From [Clostridium] aerotolerans DSM 5434 (GTDB lineage: Bacteria > Bacillota > Clostridia > Lachnospirales > Lachnospiraceae), in assembly GCF_000687555.1 (NCBI RefSeq), contig NZ_JHWJ01000002.1, positions 248,001 to 312,000 on the forward strand: DNA of 64,000 nucleotides, given 5' to 3'. The notes beneath the pieces are model-generated. The model was not told where the DNA came from, did no database searches, and worked only from the letters and a program-made list of their open reading frames with translations. Made by a program: the position numbers and the translations under genes. How positions within the stretch are numbered: position 1 is the stretch's first letter; the number at the start of each line of letters is the position of its first letter. This document shows, piece by piece, positions 17,327 through 26,750 of the stretch.

Positions 17327-17364
17327 AAAATATGAATGAATATTAATTTGTTCATTCATATTTT
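17327..17364. promoter_or_regulatory. Perfect 14-bp inverted-repeat operator
   Basis: AAAATATGAATGAA (17327-17340) and its exact reverse complement (17351-17364) flank 10 nt, just upstream of the flavodoxin-like gene. The size and symmetry suit a TetR-family dimer pair, and the TetR gene is second in the operon, so autoregulation is the simplest reading. Confidence 0.7.
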
Positions 17365-17439
17365 AACACCCCTTTGTTTACCCGTCAAGTTAATTTCTTC
17401 TTCCCTTATGATGGCAGATAGGATCTCTCCAATAGAGCA

Positions 17440-17470
17440 AAAAAAGGAACGCAGACAAGCTGCGTTCCTT
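17440..17470 (-). terminator. Terminator of the membrane pyrophosphatase gene
   Basis: AAGGAACGCAG pairs with CTGCGTTCCTT around 5 nt, followed on the minus strand by a run of T, about 25 nt past the stop. Confidence 0.85.
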
Positions 17471-17493
17471 CCTATAAACTGATTCATTTCATT

Positions 17494-19581
17494 TTAAAAC
17501 AATGAAAATGACAGGAACAGGGAAGCCATTAAGGAAGCTACCAGAGAAACCACGGTAATCTGTGTGTTAATGGATGGACCCGCGGTATCCTTAAAGGGAT
17601 CTCCTACGGTATCTCCAACGACTGCTGCTTTATGAGCATCGCTGCCCTTTCCGCCATTGCCGCCTGCTTCAATGTATTTCTTCGCATTATCCCAAAGTCC
17701 GCCAGAGTTGCTCATGAACAGGGCTAAGAGAAGGCCGCTGATAATATTACCGGTGAGATATCCGCCTGTTGCTTCCACGCCGCCGATAAATCCAACAACG
17801 ATCGTAACAATGATGCTGACAAATCCAGCCGGAATCAGCTCTTTTAACGCACCATGAGTCGCGATGTCGATACATTTATCGTATTCTGGCATGACTCCTG
17901 GTTTTCCTTCTTTTAAGCCTTTGATTTCTCTGAACTGGCGATGGATTTCAGAAACCATACGCTGTGCATTTCTGTCAACGCCAAGCATCAGCATGGCTGA
18001 GAAGATGGCTGGAATCGCTGCTCCCACTAACATTCCAAAGAATACGGACGGATTGATGATATCAAAGCCCTTTAAAACGACGGAGCCTGCTGCCTCATTG
18101 ACCTCGCTCATAAATGCACCAAGCAGAGATATAATCGTAAGACCTGCTGCTGCAATAGCAAAGCCCTTTGTAACTGCCTTTACTGTATTACCTGCGCTGT
18201 CGAGAGAGTCTGTGATTTCCAGAGCTTCCTCTCCTAAATCACCCATTTCCACAAGACCTCTGGCATTATCCGCGATCGGCCCGTAAGCATCATTGGATAT
18301 GATCATACCAACGATGGAAAGCATACCGACTGCTGCCATAGAAATACCAAACATTCCCGCAATGGGATCATCGGGTGAAATGGATGCACAAAGATGATAG
18401 GAAATCATTGCTGAAATTCCAATACCGACCATGGAAGGAAGTACACTTAAAAATCCATAGGATACACCGGACAAAATAGTAAATGCCGGGCCGGATTCTG
18501 ATGCCTTTGCCACATTTCGGACAGGTTTTTTGTCGTCATTGGTAAAGTAATCGCTTGTAATACCTATAACAACGCCCACAAGCAGACCAATTGCCGTTGC
18601 TCCCCAGATACGCCAGTCAAAGGAAAAGAAAGCGGTGGCGCCTGCGGTCAGAACTGCAAAGATGCCTGTAGTAAGATATGTACTCATATTGAGTGCCATG
18701 GTAGGATCGCCTTTTTTCCCCATACGTGCGGCCATAACTCCAAAGATTGAGGATAACAGTCCAAGGGCTGCATAGCAAAATACCATAGCTGCGTAATCGA
18801 CTCCCATCTTATTGCCAAGAGCGATTGCCATAACCAGAGCAGAAGCCATGGAAGCCACGTTAGAATCGAATAAATCCGCTCCCATTCCTGCCACATCACC
18901 TACATTATCACCGACATTGTCTGCAATAACTGCTGGATTTCTTGGGTCATCCTCTGGAATACCAAGTTCCACCTTACCGACAAGGTCAGCACTGATATCT
19001 GCTGTTTTCGTAAAAATTCCTCCGCCTGCTTTGGCAAAAAGAGCCAGGGAACTCGCCCCAAAGCTAAAGCCAAGAAGTGCGGTGGCATCGTGGGTAATCG
19101 CCATGACTAAGGCAACACCTAAAAGAGAGCTTCCTACAACCGCCATTCCCATAACGGCACCGCCGCGGAATGCGGATAAAAAGGAAGGTCTTAAGCCGCC
19201 ATTTCTGGCTGACTCCGCTGTCTTTATATTTGCCATGGTTGCCACTGTAATTCCGATTTTACCGGCAAACGCGGAAAAAACAGTACCGCATAAATAGGCG
19301 ATCACAATGATCAGATTCGGTAAGATTGATCCGCCTTTCCAGATAGGAGCCGGTAGGAATATAAAAATAGCAATCGCAGCTGCCCCACAGAATTTTGCCA
19401 AAACAAGATATTCTTTTCGAAGAAATGTATTTGCACCCTTCCTTATGTAGCTGCCGATCTCTTCCACTCTTTCATTGGAAGACGGCTGAGCCTTGACCCA
19501 TCGAAACAGCCAGGCCGCAAACCCAAAAGCAAGTGCAGATACCAAAATGGAAATAATTAAAAATAAGTCTAAATTACTCAT
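17494..19581 (-). CDS. hppA: Membrane-bound ion-translocating pyrophosphatase
   Basis: Integral membrane enzyme (695 residues, about 16 helices) that couples pyrophosphate hydrolysis to ion export. The catalytic loop contains KAGGGIFTKTADISADLVGK near residue 184 followed by DDPRNPAVIADNVGDNVGD. The potassium-dependence determinant reads GNTVKAVTKG: lysine at 468 and threonine at 471, the combination associated with K+-independent H+-pumping members, whereas K+-dependent Na+/H+ forms have Ala there. The C-terminal GDTVGDPFKDTAGPS is intact. The ribosome site is weak (TTGGGG). A promoter TTGGAA-N16-TATAGT lies 45-75 nt upstream. With PpdK, also in this window, it fits a pyrophosphate-economising energy metabolism. 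Confidence 0.93.
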   Translation of the reverse strand: MSNLDLFLIISILVSALAFGFAAWLFRWVKAQPSSNERVEEIGSYIRKGANTFLRKEYLVLAKFCGAAAIAIFIFLPAPIWKGGSILPNLIIVIAYLCGTVFSAFAGKIGITVATMANIKTAESARNGGLRPSFLSAFRGGAVMGMAVVGSSLLGVALVMAITHDATALLGFSFGASSLALFAKAGGGIFTKTADISADLVGKVELGIPEDDPRNPAVIADNVGDNVGDVAGMGADLFDSNVASMASALVMAIALGNKMGVDYAAMVFCYAALGLLSSIFGVMAARMGKKGDPTMALNMSTYLTTGIFAVLTAGATAFFSFDWRIWGATAIGLLVGVVIGITSDYFTNDDKKPVRNVAKASESGPAFTILSGVSYGFLSVLPSMVGIGISAMISYHLCASISPDDPIAGMFGISMAAVGMLSIVGMIISNDAYGPIADNARGLVEMGDLGEEALEITDSLDSAGNTVKAVTKGFAIAAAGLTIISLLGAFMSEVNEAAGSVVLKGFDIINPSVFFGMLVGAAIPAIFSAMLMLGVDRNAQRMVSEIHRQFREIKGLKEGKPGVMPEYDKCIDIATHGALKELIPAGFVSIIVTIVVGFIGGVEATGGYLTGNIISGLLLALFMSNSGGLWDNAKKYIEAGGNGGKGSDAHKAAVVGDTVGDPFKDTAGPSINTQITVVSLVASLMASLFLSFSLF

Positions 19582-19626
19582 ACACTATAAACCCCAACTT
19601 TCTTCTCTTATTATTTTTTATTGTGT

Positions 19627-19654
19627 ACTATATAACTATATACCTTTTTTCCAA
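19627..19654 (-). promoter_or_regulatory. Proximal promoter of hppA
   Basis: Minus-strand -35 TTGGAA (19649-19654), 16-nt spacer, -10 TATAGT (19627-19632), giving a leader of about 40 nt. Confidence 0.5.
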
Positions 19655-19689
19655 TTATTTTTTATTTTACCCATCACCTCCATTAAGTG

Positions 19690-19937
19690 AAAATGAACGG
19701 GCTACCAATATCTCTACATGAACAGGCCCTTTATTTGTGCGCAGGAAGCCCAGAATAAAAGAATGAGTTACCGCAGTATAAAAGCATGGGGGAACCCTTA
19801 GACTGCTTAAAACCTGGAAGCCATGTGGCTTCTAAGCGTTCTATTTTTCTGGTTATCACCTCCTAAGTATATTTCAAGCCATTAGGCATTGATTTTAATA
19901 AGCTTCCAAATAACAAGTGTCATTTTTTCAAAACATT
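19690..19937 (-). ncRNA. Candidate structured RNA upstream of hppA
   Basis: A separate minus-strand promoter, -35 TTGTTT (19967-19972), 17 nt, -10 TATAAT (19944-19949), would start a transcript near 19937. Downstream, AGGAGG...CTTCCT and CCAGAA...TTCTGG with AGAA/TTCT pair as one long rod that encloses two hairpins, GAAGCC/GGCTTC and GCAGT/ACTGC. A weaker GGGC/GCCC hairpin and T-rich sequence lie near 19700. The shape recalls 6S-like rods but no conserved 6S, SRP or RNase P sequence was recognised. It may be a free small RNA or an extended hppA leader. Confidence 0.35.
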
Positions 19938-20028
19938 ATATCTATTATACAACTTTTAAAATGACAAAACAATTAATTTCTTGAAATTATGTGTTTATTT
20001 ACTCATTTTTTATCAAATATAAATGCAG

Positions 20029-22059
20029 TTACTTATCTCTTTTTACCACAACGGTCTGATAACCGACGATTTCTCCATTTACAGATATTTCTCCATACAG
20101 GAACGTTCCAGACCCAATATCATCCATCAGTTCAGAAGAAAGCGTTACCGGTTCCCTGTTAAAATTTTGGATAAACAGATACTCAAACTCATCAGATTCT
20201 CTGGAGCACACTTCTACTCCCTCTGGAATCTCTCCTCTTACCAGGGGTTCTATCTTACTTTCCTTCAAGACCCTTCTAAAAAAGTCATCATAGAATTTGG
20301 CTTCCGCATCTGCGCATACATAATAAGCAAGGCCCTTTCCATACTGATTTCTGGTCAGTGCCGGATATCCCTGATAAAAATCATCTCCGTATACAAAAAG
20401 CGCTTCCGCTCCCTGGACTCTTATAAGATCGCAAAGGTTGCGGCACTCATACTCCTTCTCTTCCCATGATCCAGAAACAGGAACCAGGTGATTGACCTCT
20501 CCATCGTACAGTCCGTCAATCTCAGTACTCCGAAGTCCCAGGACATCCATAAGACCGTAAGGAACACCTCCCAGAAAACAATTATCCCACTCATCCACAA
20601 TGCCGGACCAATAGGTTACCATAAGTTTTCCGCCTTCCTCTACAAAGGTCCGGAGCTTTTCTTCCACCTGACTGCGGAACATATATAGCATAGGGGCAGC
20701 TATAAACTCATATCCTGAGAAGTCATCTTCCATGGATACGACATCTACATTAAAGCCCAGTTTCTTTATAGCACTATAGATCTTTACACAAGCCTCGTGA
20801 TGATAAAGACCGTTATTCCTGGGTCCCTGGGAATCTTCCATGGCCCAGCGGCTTTCCGTATCGTAAATCAATGCGACCTTAGACCGGACACTGGTTCCAG
20901 CCACTTCCTTTAAGGAATTAAGGGCTTCTCCAATCTCACATACTTCCTTAAATACCCGGGTATCCTCACCGCCATAGTGGTCGATGACTGCTCCATGAAA
21001 CTTTTCAGAGCTTCCATTACTCTGCCGCATTTGAAAATACAGCACGCTGTCAGAGCCGTGAGCCACCGCGTGAAGGGAATCCAGCTTTAGCATACCAGGC
21101 TTTTTCAGCTTGCTGACCCCCTGCCAGTTCGTGCTGCTCGGACTGGATTCCATTAAGAGGAACGGCTTCTTTTTTAAGCTTCTCATAAAATCATGCTGAA
21201 GGCCATTGTCTCTGGCGGTAAGAATCTCCTCCCTCTTATGCCAGAGAGGATAGGAATCCCAGGATACCACATCAATCTCCTTAGAGAAGCGTTTGTAATT
21301 CAGTCCCTTAAAATCATACATGAAGTTAGCTGTGACCGGCTGCATGACACCTGCCTCCCGAAGGGCTCTTATTTCACAGGCGGCAAAATCTGAAGTCTGC
21401 TCTGTCACAAACCGCTTCCATTCCAGGTTCAGACCATGAACCATATTCTCCCCAATGGTGGATGGACTTTCAATCTGTTCAAAGGAAAGATACTTATGGC
21501 TCCAGAATGCATTGCACCATTTCTGGTTCAGTTCCTCAATGGAATCGTATCGTTTTTTCAGCCATCTACGGAAGGCATCCTGACAAAGAGGACAATGACA
21601 TTCTCCCCCGTACTCATTGGAAATGTGCCACATAATGACTCCAGGATGGTCTTTCAATGTCTGAGCAAGCTTCTGGTTGATCCGTGCTACCTTTTCCCGG
21701 TATACCGAAGAGGTATAGCAATGATTATGCCTGCCTCCAAACAGCTGGCGCTGCCTTGTTTCATTCACTCTAAGCACGTTAGGATAACGGTCTGACAGCC
21801 ATTTGGGCCGGGCTCCGGAGGGAGTAGCCATGATGACAGAAATTCCATTTTCATAAAGCTGGTCCACCCGTTCCTTAAGCCAGGAAAAATCAAACTTCCC
21901 TTCCTCCGGCTCCAGAAATGACCAGGCAAATACACCAAGAGTAATCGTATTGATACCGGCCTGCAAAAACAGCTCTATATCCTTATTTAATATTTCAGGC
22001 TGGTCCAGCCATTGCTCCGGATAGTAATCTCCTCCATGCCATAATCCCAAGTTATTCAT
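20029..22059 (-). CDS. GH42 beta-galactosidase
   Basis: Cytosolic beta-galactosidase of family 42, 676 residues, no signal peptide. It opens with the family signature LWHGGDYYPEQW; the acid/base is E149 in HISNEYGG and the nucleophile E304 in LLMESSPSSTNW. Cysteines 114, 154, 156 and 159 form the zinc site of GH42. The C-terminal trimerisation and beta domains are present. The ATG at 22059 follows AAAGGA; an upstream in-frame extension has no ribosome site. As last gene of an operon with a sugar importer it would cleave imported beta-galactosides, for example arabinogalactan or galactan fragments (inference). Confidence 0.93.
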   Translation of the reverse strand: MNNLGLWHGGDYYPEQWLDQPEILNKDIELFLQAGINTITLGVFAWSFLEPEEGKFDFSWLKERVDQLYENGISVIMATPSGARPKWLSDRYPNVLRVNETRQRQLFGGRHNHCYTSSVYREKVARINQKLAQTLKDHPGVIMWHISNEYGGECHCPLCQDAFRRWLKKRYDSIEELNQKWCNAFWSHKYLSFEQIESPSTIGENMVHGLNLEWKRFVTEQTSDFAACEIRALREAGVMQPVTANFMYDFKGLNYKRFSKEIDVVSWDSYPLWHKREEILTARDNGLQHDFMRSLKKKPFLLMESSPSSTNWQGVSKLKKPGMLKLDSLHAVAHGSDSVLYFQMRQSNGSSEKFHGAVIDHYGGEDTRVFKEVCEIGEALNSLKEVAGTSVRSKVALIYDTESRWAMEDSQGPRNNGLYHHEACVKIYSAIKKLGFNVDVVSMEDDFSGYEFIAAPMLYMFRSQVEEKLRTFVEEGGKLMVTYWSGIVDEWDNCFLGGVPYGLMDVLGLRSTEIDGLYDGEVNHLVPVSGSWEEKEYECRNLCDLIRVQGAEALFVYGDDFYQGYPALTRNQYGKGLAYYVCADAEAKFYDDFFRRVLKESKIEPLVRGEIPEGVEVCSRESDEFEYLFIQNFNREPVTLSSELMDDIGSGTFLYGEISVNGEIVGYQTVVVKRDK

Positions 22060-22138
22060 AAGCAGAAGTTCCTTTCTAAAAAGCACCGCTACCATTTCCC
22101 CACAGGAAAAACCGGCCGCGGTGCCTGTAATCATATTT

Positions 22139-22954
22139 TTATTTTACTGCACCTGTAATTCCCTCTGCAAAGCTCTTCTGAAGAAGGAAGAAGATAATAA
22201 CCGTTGGAATAGTACAGATTAAGACCGCCAGCATAAGGGTTCCGTAATCCGTCACATATCCTTCTGTTAAGTTTGCCACCAGCATAGGCATGGTAATGCT
22301 TTTTGCATCTGACATAATTACCTTTGGCCAGAGATAGCTGTTCCAGGCGTTCATAAACGTAATGGTCATAGCCGCTGCGTAGGTCGACCGCATGGTAGGT
22401 AAGAACATACGGTAAAAGATCTGAAATTCCGACAATCCGTCTAAGCGGGCCGCCTCCATGATATCCGATGGAAAGGATCTGGCGCTCTGACGAAACAGCA
22501 TGATTAAAAATGGCGTGGATATGGTCGGCAGTATGAATCCCAGGGTACTGTTTAACAGCCTTGCCCTTGAAAACATCTGATAAAGAGGTATCATGGTGGC
22601 CGCAAAGGGAACCATCATAGCCAGTAAGATCACACTCATGACCCTGTCCTTTGCCTTATCATGAAACACCTCAAAGCCGTATCCTGCTATGGAGCAGATG
22701 AGCAGGGAGATGAGAGTCATGATAATGGAATATTTAAAGGAGTTAAAAAGTGCCGTGCCAACGTTCTGGGAGCCAAACAGCTTGATCCAGTTATCCATGA
22801 GAGCCGTGCCAAACATCAGCGTTCCTCTGGTAACATCCACGCTCCGGTTGGTGGCCGCGACCATCATCCAGTAAAGCGGAAATACAGAGATCAAAGAAAT
22901 AATGATTAAAAATGTATAAGCGAAGAGCTTTTTTCCCTTAGTCACGTTTATCAC
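22139..22954 (-). CDS. Carbohydrate ABC transporter permease (MalG type)
   Basis: Inner-membrane permease, 271 residues, six predicted helices. The EAA-loop consensus is EAARLDGLSEFQIFYRMFLP and the N-terminus has SLISVFPLYWMMVAATNRS, typical of MalG-like CUT1 permeases. Overlaps the other permease by 17 nt and is followed by GH42, so substrate and enzyme are linked. No ATPase gene is present here; such importers usually use a shared MsmK-type ATPase. Confidence 0.9.
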   Translation of the reverse strand: MINVTKGKKLFAYTFLIIISLISVFPLYWMMVAATNRSVDVTRGTLMFGTALMDNWIKLFGSQNVGTALFNSFKYSIIMTLISLLICSIAGYGFEVFHDKAKDRVMSVILLAMMVPFAATMIPLYQMFSRARLLNSTLGFILPTISTPFLIMLFRQSARSFPSDIMEAARLDGLSEFQIFYRMFLPTMRSTYAAAMTITFMNAWNSYLWPKVIMSDAKSITMPMLVANLTEGYVTDYGTLMLAVLICTIPTVIIFFLLQKSFAEGITGAVK

Positions 22955-23843
22955 CTACCTTTAACTGAACGAATGCAAGCACTGCCACCAAAAAGAGAAT
23001 CAGATAAGACATGGATGCCGCATAGCCGAAATTAGGTACATACTTAAATGAAACATTATAAATATAGTGTGACATGGTAATGGTAGCGTTTGCCGGTCCG
23101 CCATTGGTTAAGTTCACGGATTCATCAAACAGCTGCAGGGTTCCGTTGGTGGACATGATTGCAGTCAGAAGAATGGTTGGCCGCAAAAGAGGCACCGTAA
23201 TCCGAAAGAATGACTGAACGGGGGATGCTCCATCGATTTTAGCCGCCTCATAAACAGAATATTCAATGTTTTGAAGGCCGGATAAGTAAAATACCATGTT
23301 ATAGCCAGTCCATCTCCAGATCAGTGCCAGAATGATTACGACTCTGGCACTGTTTGGATGTCCTAAAAAGTTATAGCCTGTGGATAAGAATCCCAGTTTC
23401 ATTAGGATAATGTTCACCAGTCCGTCCACAGCGAATAAGGAGCGGAAGATTACAGCATAGGATACCAGTGAGGTGGCACATGGCAGAAATATGGCGGTAC
23501 GGAAAAGCCCTTTAAACCGAAGGTCCTTATGATTTAACAGGGAAGCCAGCACCAGGGCTAAAATCAACATAATAGGCACCTGAATGATCAGATAGATAAA
23601 ATTGTTTTTCAGCGCCTGTACAAAAACCGGATCCTTAAACATTCGGATGTAATTGGTCACACCCGTCCATTTCATCTTGTTGCCGATTCCTGTCTGGAAG
23701 GATAGGAAGAGGGCCTGAATCATGGGCAGAAAGCTCATGATTGCGATTAAAAGAACCGCAGGAGTTAAAAATGTCCAGCCTGCCCTGCTCTGTTTCTGAC
23801 CCAATGAAAGCTTATTCTTAGAATGAATCACTGGAAATGCCAC
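22938..23843 (-). CDS. Carbohydrate ABC transporter permease (MalF type)
   Basis: Permease partner, 301 residues, six predicted helices. N-terminal GWTFLTPAVLLIAIMSFLP and EAA-loop YEAAKIDGASPVQSFFRITVP are the CUT1 signatures. It lies 13 nt downstream of the binding-protein gene and overlaps the next permease. It forms the heterodimeric channel of the beta-galactoside importer. Confidence 0.9.
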   Translation of the reverse strand: MAFPVIHSKNKLSLGQKQSRAGWTFLTPAVLLIAIMSFLPMIQALFLSFQTGIGNKMKWTGVTNYIRMFKDPVFVQALKNNFIYLIIQVPIMLILALVLASLLNHKDLRFKGLFRTAIFLPCATSLVSYAVIFRSLFAVDGLVNIILMKLGFLSTGYNFLGHPNSARVVIILALIWRWTGYNMVFYLSGLQNIEYSVYEAAKIDGASPVQSFFRITVPLLRPTILLTAIMSTNGTLQLFDESVNLTNGGPANATITMSHYIYNVSFKYVPNFGYAASMSYLILFLVAVLAFVQLKVGDKRD

Positions 23844-23856
23844 CTCCTAGCGTCTC

Positions 23857-25179
23857 TTACTTGCCCATTGCAAAATTAACCGTATCCTCTGCATTCTTGA
23901 TCTCTGCATCGATGTCTCCGCCTGCTACTACCTTTGTAATGGCAGTTGCCACAGCATCACGTGCTTCGTAGTAGTAAACTCCCGTATTATTGGATGGCAC
24001 CTTGGAAGCAAAATCAGTAATCATAGAGTAGACCGGAGCATCTCCGAAGAATTTCTGAGGCTCACCATAAACTTTACTCTCAGCTGCCGGAAGGTAGGTT
24101 GCCATGGCTCCGGACTTTGGAAGAATGGTTTCATAAAGCTCTGTACTTCCTGCAAAGGTCTTGCTTAAGAAATCATAGGCGAGATCCGGATTCTTGCTTG
24201 CAGACGTTACTGCCCAGCTGGATCCTCCGTTATTAGAATAATTAGTAGCGCCTTCCACCCCTTCTAATTTAGGCATATTGGTGATTGCCCAATTGCCGGA
24301 CTGGTCTTCCGCGGTCTGAATGCTTGCCATGATCCAGCATCCGTTGATGGTTCCGCCTACCGTACTGTTTGTTAAGGTTCCTACATACTGATCCCAGTCA
24401 TTGACTTCTATAAGAACACCGCTCTTTACTAAAGAAGCATAGGTTTCCATTACTTTTTTCAGTTTGTCATTGCCGACCATGCTTGGTTTTCCGTCTTTAT
24501 CAAACAGACTTCCGCCAGCAGATTGAAGCATCATTACAATCAGGTCGGATTCTCCAGCCTGACAGGATAATAAAGGTTTGCCTGTCTTAGCAAGAATCTT
24601 TTCTCCCATTTCCTGATACTTGCTCCATGTGATATCTTTAAAATCATCTACCGTATATCCGGCTTCTTTTAAAACATCTGTCCGGTAGCAGGCAACAACA
24701 GCTCCATTGTCAAATGGGACACCGTAATTCTTTCCTTCTACCACCGAATAAGCCGTTTTTGCTTTTGGAAATTTGGAAAAGTCAATACCGCTGCTTGTCA
24801 AGTCTTTGAATGTATCCGGATAGCTGATTACATTTTTCTGGAAGGCATTATCCTGAAGAAGAATGATATCAGGAAGAGAATCCTCATTACCAGAGGTGGC
24901 GGCTGTGGTCAGCTTTGTCTGAACATCTGCCCATGGGGTTTCCACCACATTAAGCTTGAAATCCGGGTGATCCTTCTGGTAAACCTTGGCTGCCTCATTC
25001 ATGGCATAGATGTTAAAGGCTGGATCCCAGCACCATACCGTCAGTTCATTGGAAGCCTTGGCTCCCTCCCCCTTTGTATCCCCGGTGGTACCAGTACTGC
25101 CACCTGCTCCGGTGCCGCAGGCGGTCAGGGATGCTGCCATAGCCCCTGCCAATAATAGAGATGCGATTTTTTTCTTCAT
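23857..25179 (-). CDS. Sugar-binding lipoprotein of ABC transporter
   Basis: Extracellular solute-binding protein of the MalE-like family 1 type, 440 residues. The lipobox is SLTACGTG (Cys about 21), followed by a Gly/Thr-rich tether and the mature domain ELTVWCWDPAFNIYAMNEA. Later segments such as YGVPFDNGAVVACYRTDVLKE fit oligosaccharide binders. First gene of the transporter-GH42 operon; ligand likely a beta-galactoside but unproven. Confidence 0.9.
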   Translation of the reverse strand: MKKKIASLLLAGAMAASLTACGTGAGGSTGTTGDTKGEGAKASNELTVWCWDPAFNIYAMNEAAKVYQKDHPDFKLNVVETPWADVQTKLTTAATSGNEDSLPDIILLQDNAFQKNVISYPDTFKDLTSSGIDFSKFPKAKTAYSVVEGKNYGVPFDNGAVVACYRTDVLKEAGYTVDDFKDITWSKYQEMGEKILAKTGKPLLSCQAGESDLIVMMLQSAGGSLFDKDGKPSMVGNDKLKKVMETYASLVKSGVLIEVNDWDQYVGTLTNSTVGGTINGCWIMASIQTAEDQSGNWAITNMPKLEGVEGATNYSNNGGSSWAVTSASKNPDLAYDFLSKTFAGSTELYETILPKSGAMATYLPAAESKVYGEPQKFFGDAPVYSMITDFASKVPSNNTGVYYYEARDAVATAITKVVAGGDIDAEIKNAEDTVNFAMGK

Positions 25180-25267
25180 AGCGAAACTCCTCCTTTAAAT
25201 TAATATAATTTCAAAGATCGGATGAATCTCATCCAAGCATCTTTTTCAACCCACACCCTGAATACAT

Positions 25268-25666
25268 TCAGGGGAAAATCACTTTATCATGCTTGATCAC
25301 ATTACGTTTGTCCTTCCCATCCGGTACCATACGAAATACCAGAAAGGCAGCCTCCTCATTGGTTCGGTTCTCAATGGTATGAACGGAATTACCCACACGG
25401 ATGACCATCCCCTTAGATGCGGTCTCCCGGTAGATGCCTCCTTCATCCTTCCACCTGACGGTCAATTCTCCAGAGGTAACAACAAGTACCTCCTCGATTG
25501 CCCGATGCATATGCCATTCCTGTGCAGATTTCGGTGAAATCACATTCTCATGAATCTCAAATTCATCAAAGATAAAATAATTGACCCTTGTTCCATTTCC
25601 CTTTTCTACGTAAATGGAATCTTCCGGGCGGTATAGTTCTAGCTTGTCCAAATCATATTCCCCCAT
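25268..25666 (-). CDS. Small cupin-domain protein
   Basis: Single-domain cupin of 132 residues. The metal-binding motif 1 appears as EWHMHRAIEEVLVVTSGELTV (three ligands H..H....E spaced normally) and motif 2 includes GNSVHTIENRT. It could be a sugar isomerase-like or binding protein; nothing in the sequence decides. It lies between the AraC regulator and the binding-protein gene on the same strand, with 88 nt to the importer operon. The start has only a weak ribosome site (GGAAATGA). Confidence 0.75.
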   Translation of the reverse strand: MGEYDLDKLELYRPEDSIYVEKGNGTRVNYFIFDEFEIHENVISPKSAQEWHMHRAIEEVLVVTSGELTVRWKDEGGIYRETASKGMVIRVGNSVHTIENRTNEEAAFLVFRMVPDGKDKRNVIKHDKVIFP

Positions 25667-25765
25667 TCATTTCCAATCCAGTAAAAATAAGCTCATGTTG
25701 TCAACTTGTAAATATTAGCTATATTATACCAATATTTTCGCTTATAAAGCTTTTAGATTCAATTA

Positions 25766-25797
25766 AAAAAAGCGCAAATTCAATCATTTGCGCTTTT
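25766..25797 (-). terminator. Terminator at the end of the AraC regulator gene
   Basis: AAAAGCGCAAAT pairs with ATTTGCGCTTTT around 6-7 nt, with a T run on the minus strand. It touches the stop codon, so the regulator and the cupin are separate transcripts. Confidence 0.75.
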
Positions 25798-26725
25798 AAT
25801 CCCAGCCTTTTTGTTCACTGATCTTACAGTACAGCAATCTGCTCTCATAATTTTCTGAAGATTTCTTCCACTGATAAGGGGAAATATTCATGACTTTTCT
25901 AAAATTCCTGTTAAAGGCGGAAATAGAAGCAAATCCAGATAGAGCCGATATCACTTCCATATTTTTTTCCGTTCTTTTTAACAGCTCACAAGCATTCTGG
26001 ATACGGATTAAGTTGATATAATCCACTGGCTTCATATTCATTCCCTCCTCGAACACACGGCGGAAATGGCTTTCGCTGATGCTGCAGGCATCTGCCAGAT
26101 CGCTGATTCTGATTTCCTCCATGTAGTGGCTTGAGACAAATTCCAGAGCACCGGCAATGAGGGTGGTGTTGGACCTGGATCTCATGATCTTCTCCTCATC
26201 ATCGGAAAGCCTTAAAAATTCCACCACACAGGCACCAAGAAGTCCTCTTATGCTGTCCTTATAGTATGGCTTTTTACTTCGTGCCTCCTCCATGATTCCA
26301 AGTATCAGCTTCGCCAAAACCGGATTTTCCTTTTCGGTTAACAGATACCCGGTTTTCTTAATGCGCTTTAACATGGTTTTCTTCATCATAGAATCATATT
26401 GACTTAAGTCAGAGACCAACTTATCTAAGTCTACATACATCCATTCCCAAAATCCCTTTGTCCCATGATCGCTGTTCGTGGTATGGGGAAGCCGGGGAGG
26501 GACCACCATAAACGATCCCCCGGAAAATGGAATATGCTCCTGTCCCAGCACAACCTCCCCGCTTCCCCAGTGACAATATCCAATCTCTAATAAATTATGA
26601 AAATGGAGAAATTTAATCTGCTTTCCGTATTCTCTGATCCAATCCTCTCCCAAAAGAGCCAGTACGACTTCCCCCTCCGGAATTTCATAATACCGATACT
26701 CTACCTTCTCCCTTTGTTTTGCCAA
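25796..26725 (-). CDS. AraC-family transcriptional regulator
   Basis: 309-residue regulator with an N-terminal cupin sensor (about 20-130, including FHNLLEIGYCHWGSGEVVLG) and a C-terminal double helix-turn-helix (about 205-300). DNA-contact motifs are IRISDLADACSISESHFRRV and the second-HTH segment ISALSGFASISAFNRNFRKV followed by SPYQW. Start is TTG at 26725 with AAGGGGG 6 nt upstream. Its position upstream of the cupin and GH42 importer suggests it senses a galactoside and controls that operon. Confidence 0.9.
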   Translation of the reverse strand: MAKQREKVEYRYYEIPEGEVVLALLGEDWIREYGKQIKFLHFHNLLEIGYCHWGSGEVVLGQEHIPFSGGSFMVVPPRLPHTTNSDHGTKGFWEWMYVDLDKLVSDLSQYDSMMKKTMLKRIKKTGYLLTEKENPVLAKLILGIMEEARSKKPYYKDSIRGLLGACVVEFLRLSDDEEKIMRSRSNTTLIAGALEFVSSHYMEEIRISDLADACSISESHFRRVFEEGMNMKPVDYINLIRIQNACELLKRTEKNMEVISALSGFASISAFNRNFRKVMNISPYQWKKSSENYESRLLYCKISEQKGWD

Positions 26726-26750
26726 ATAGCTTCCCCCTTTTTACACTCAG

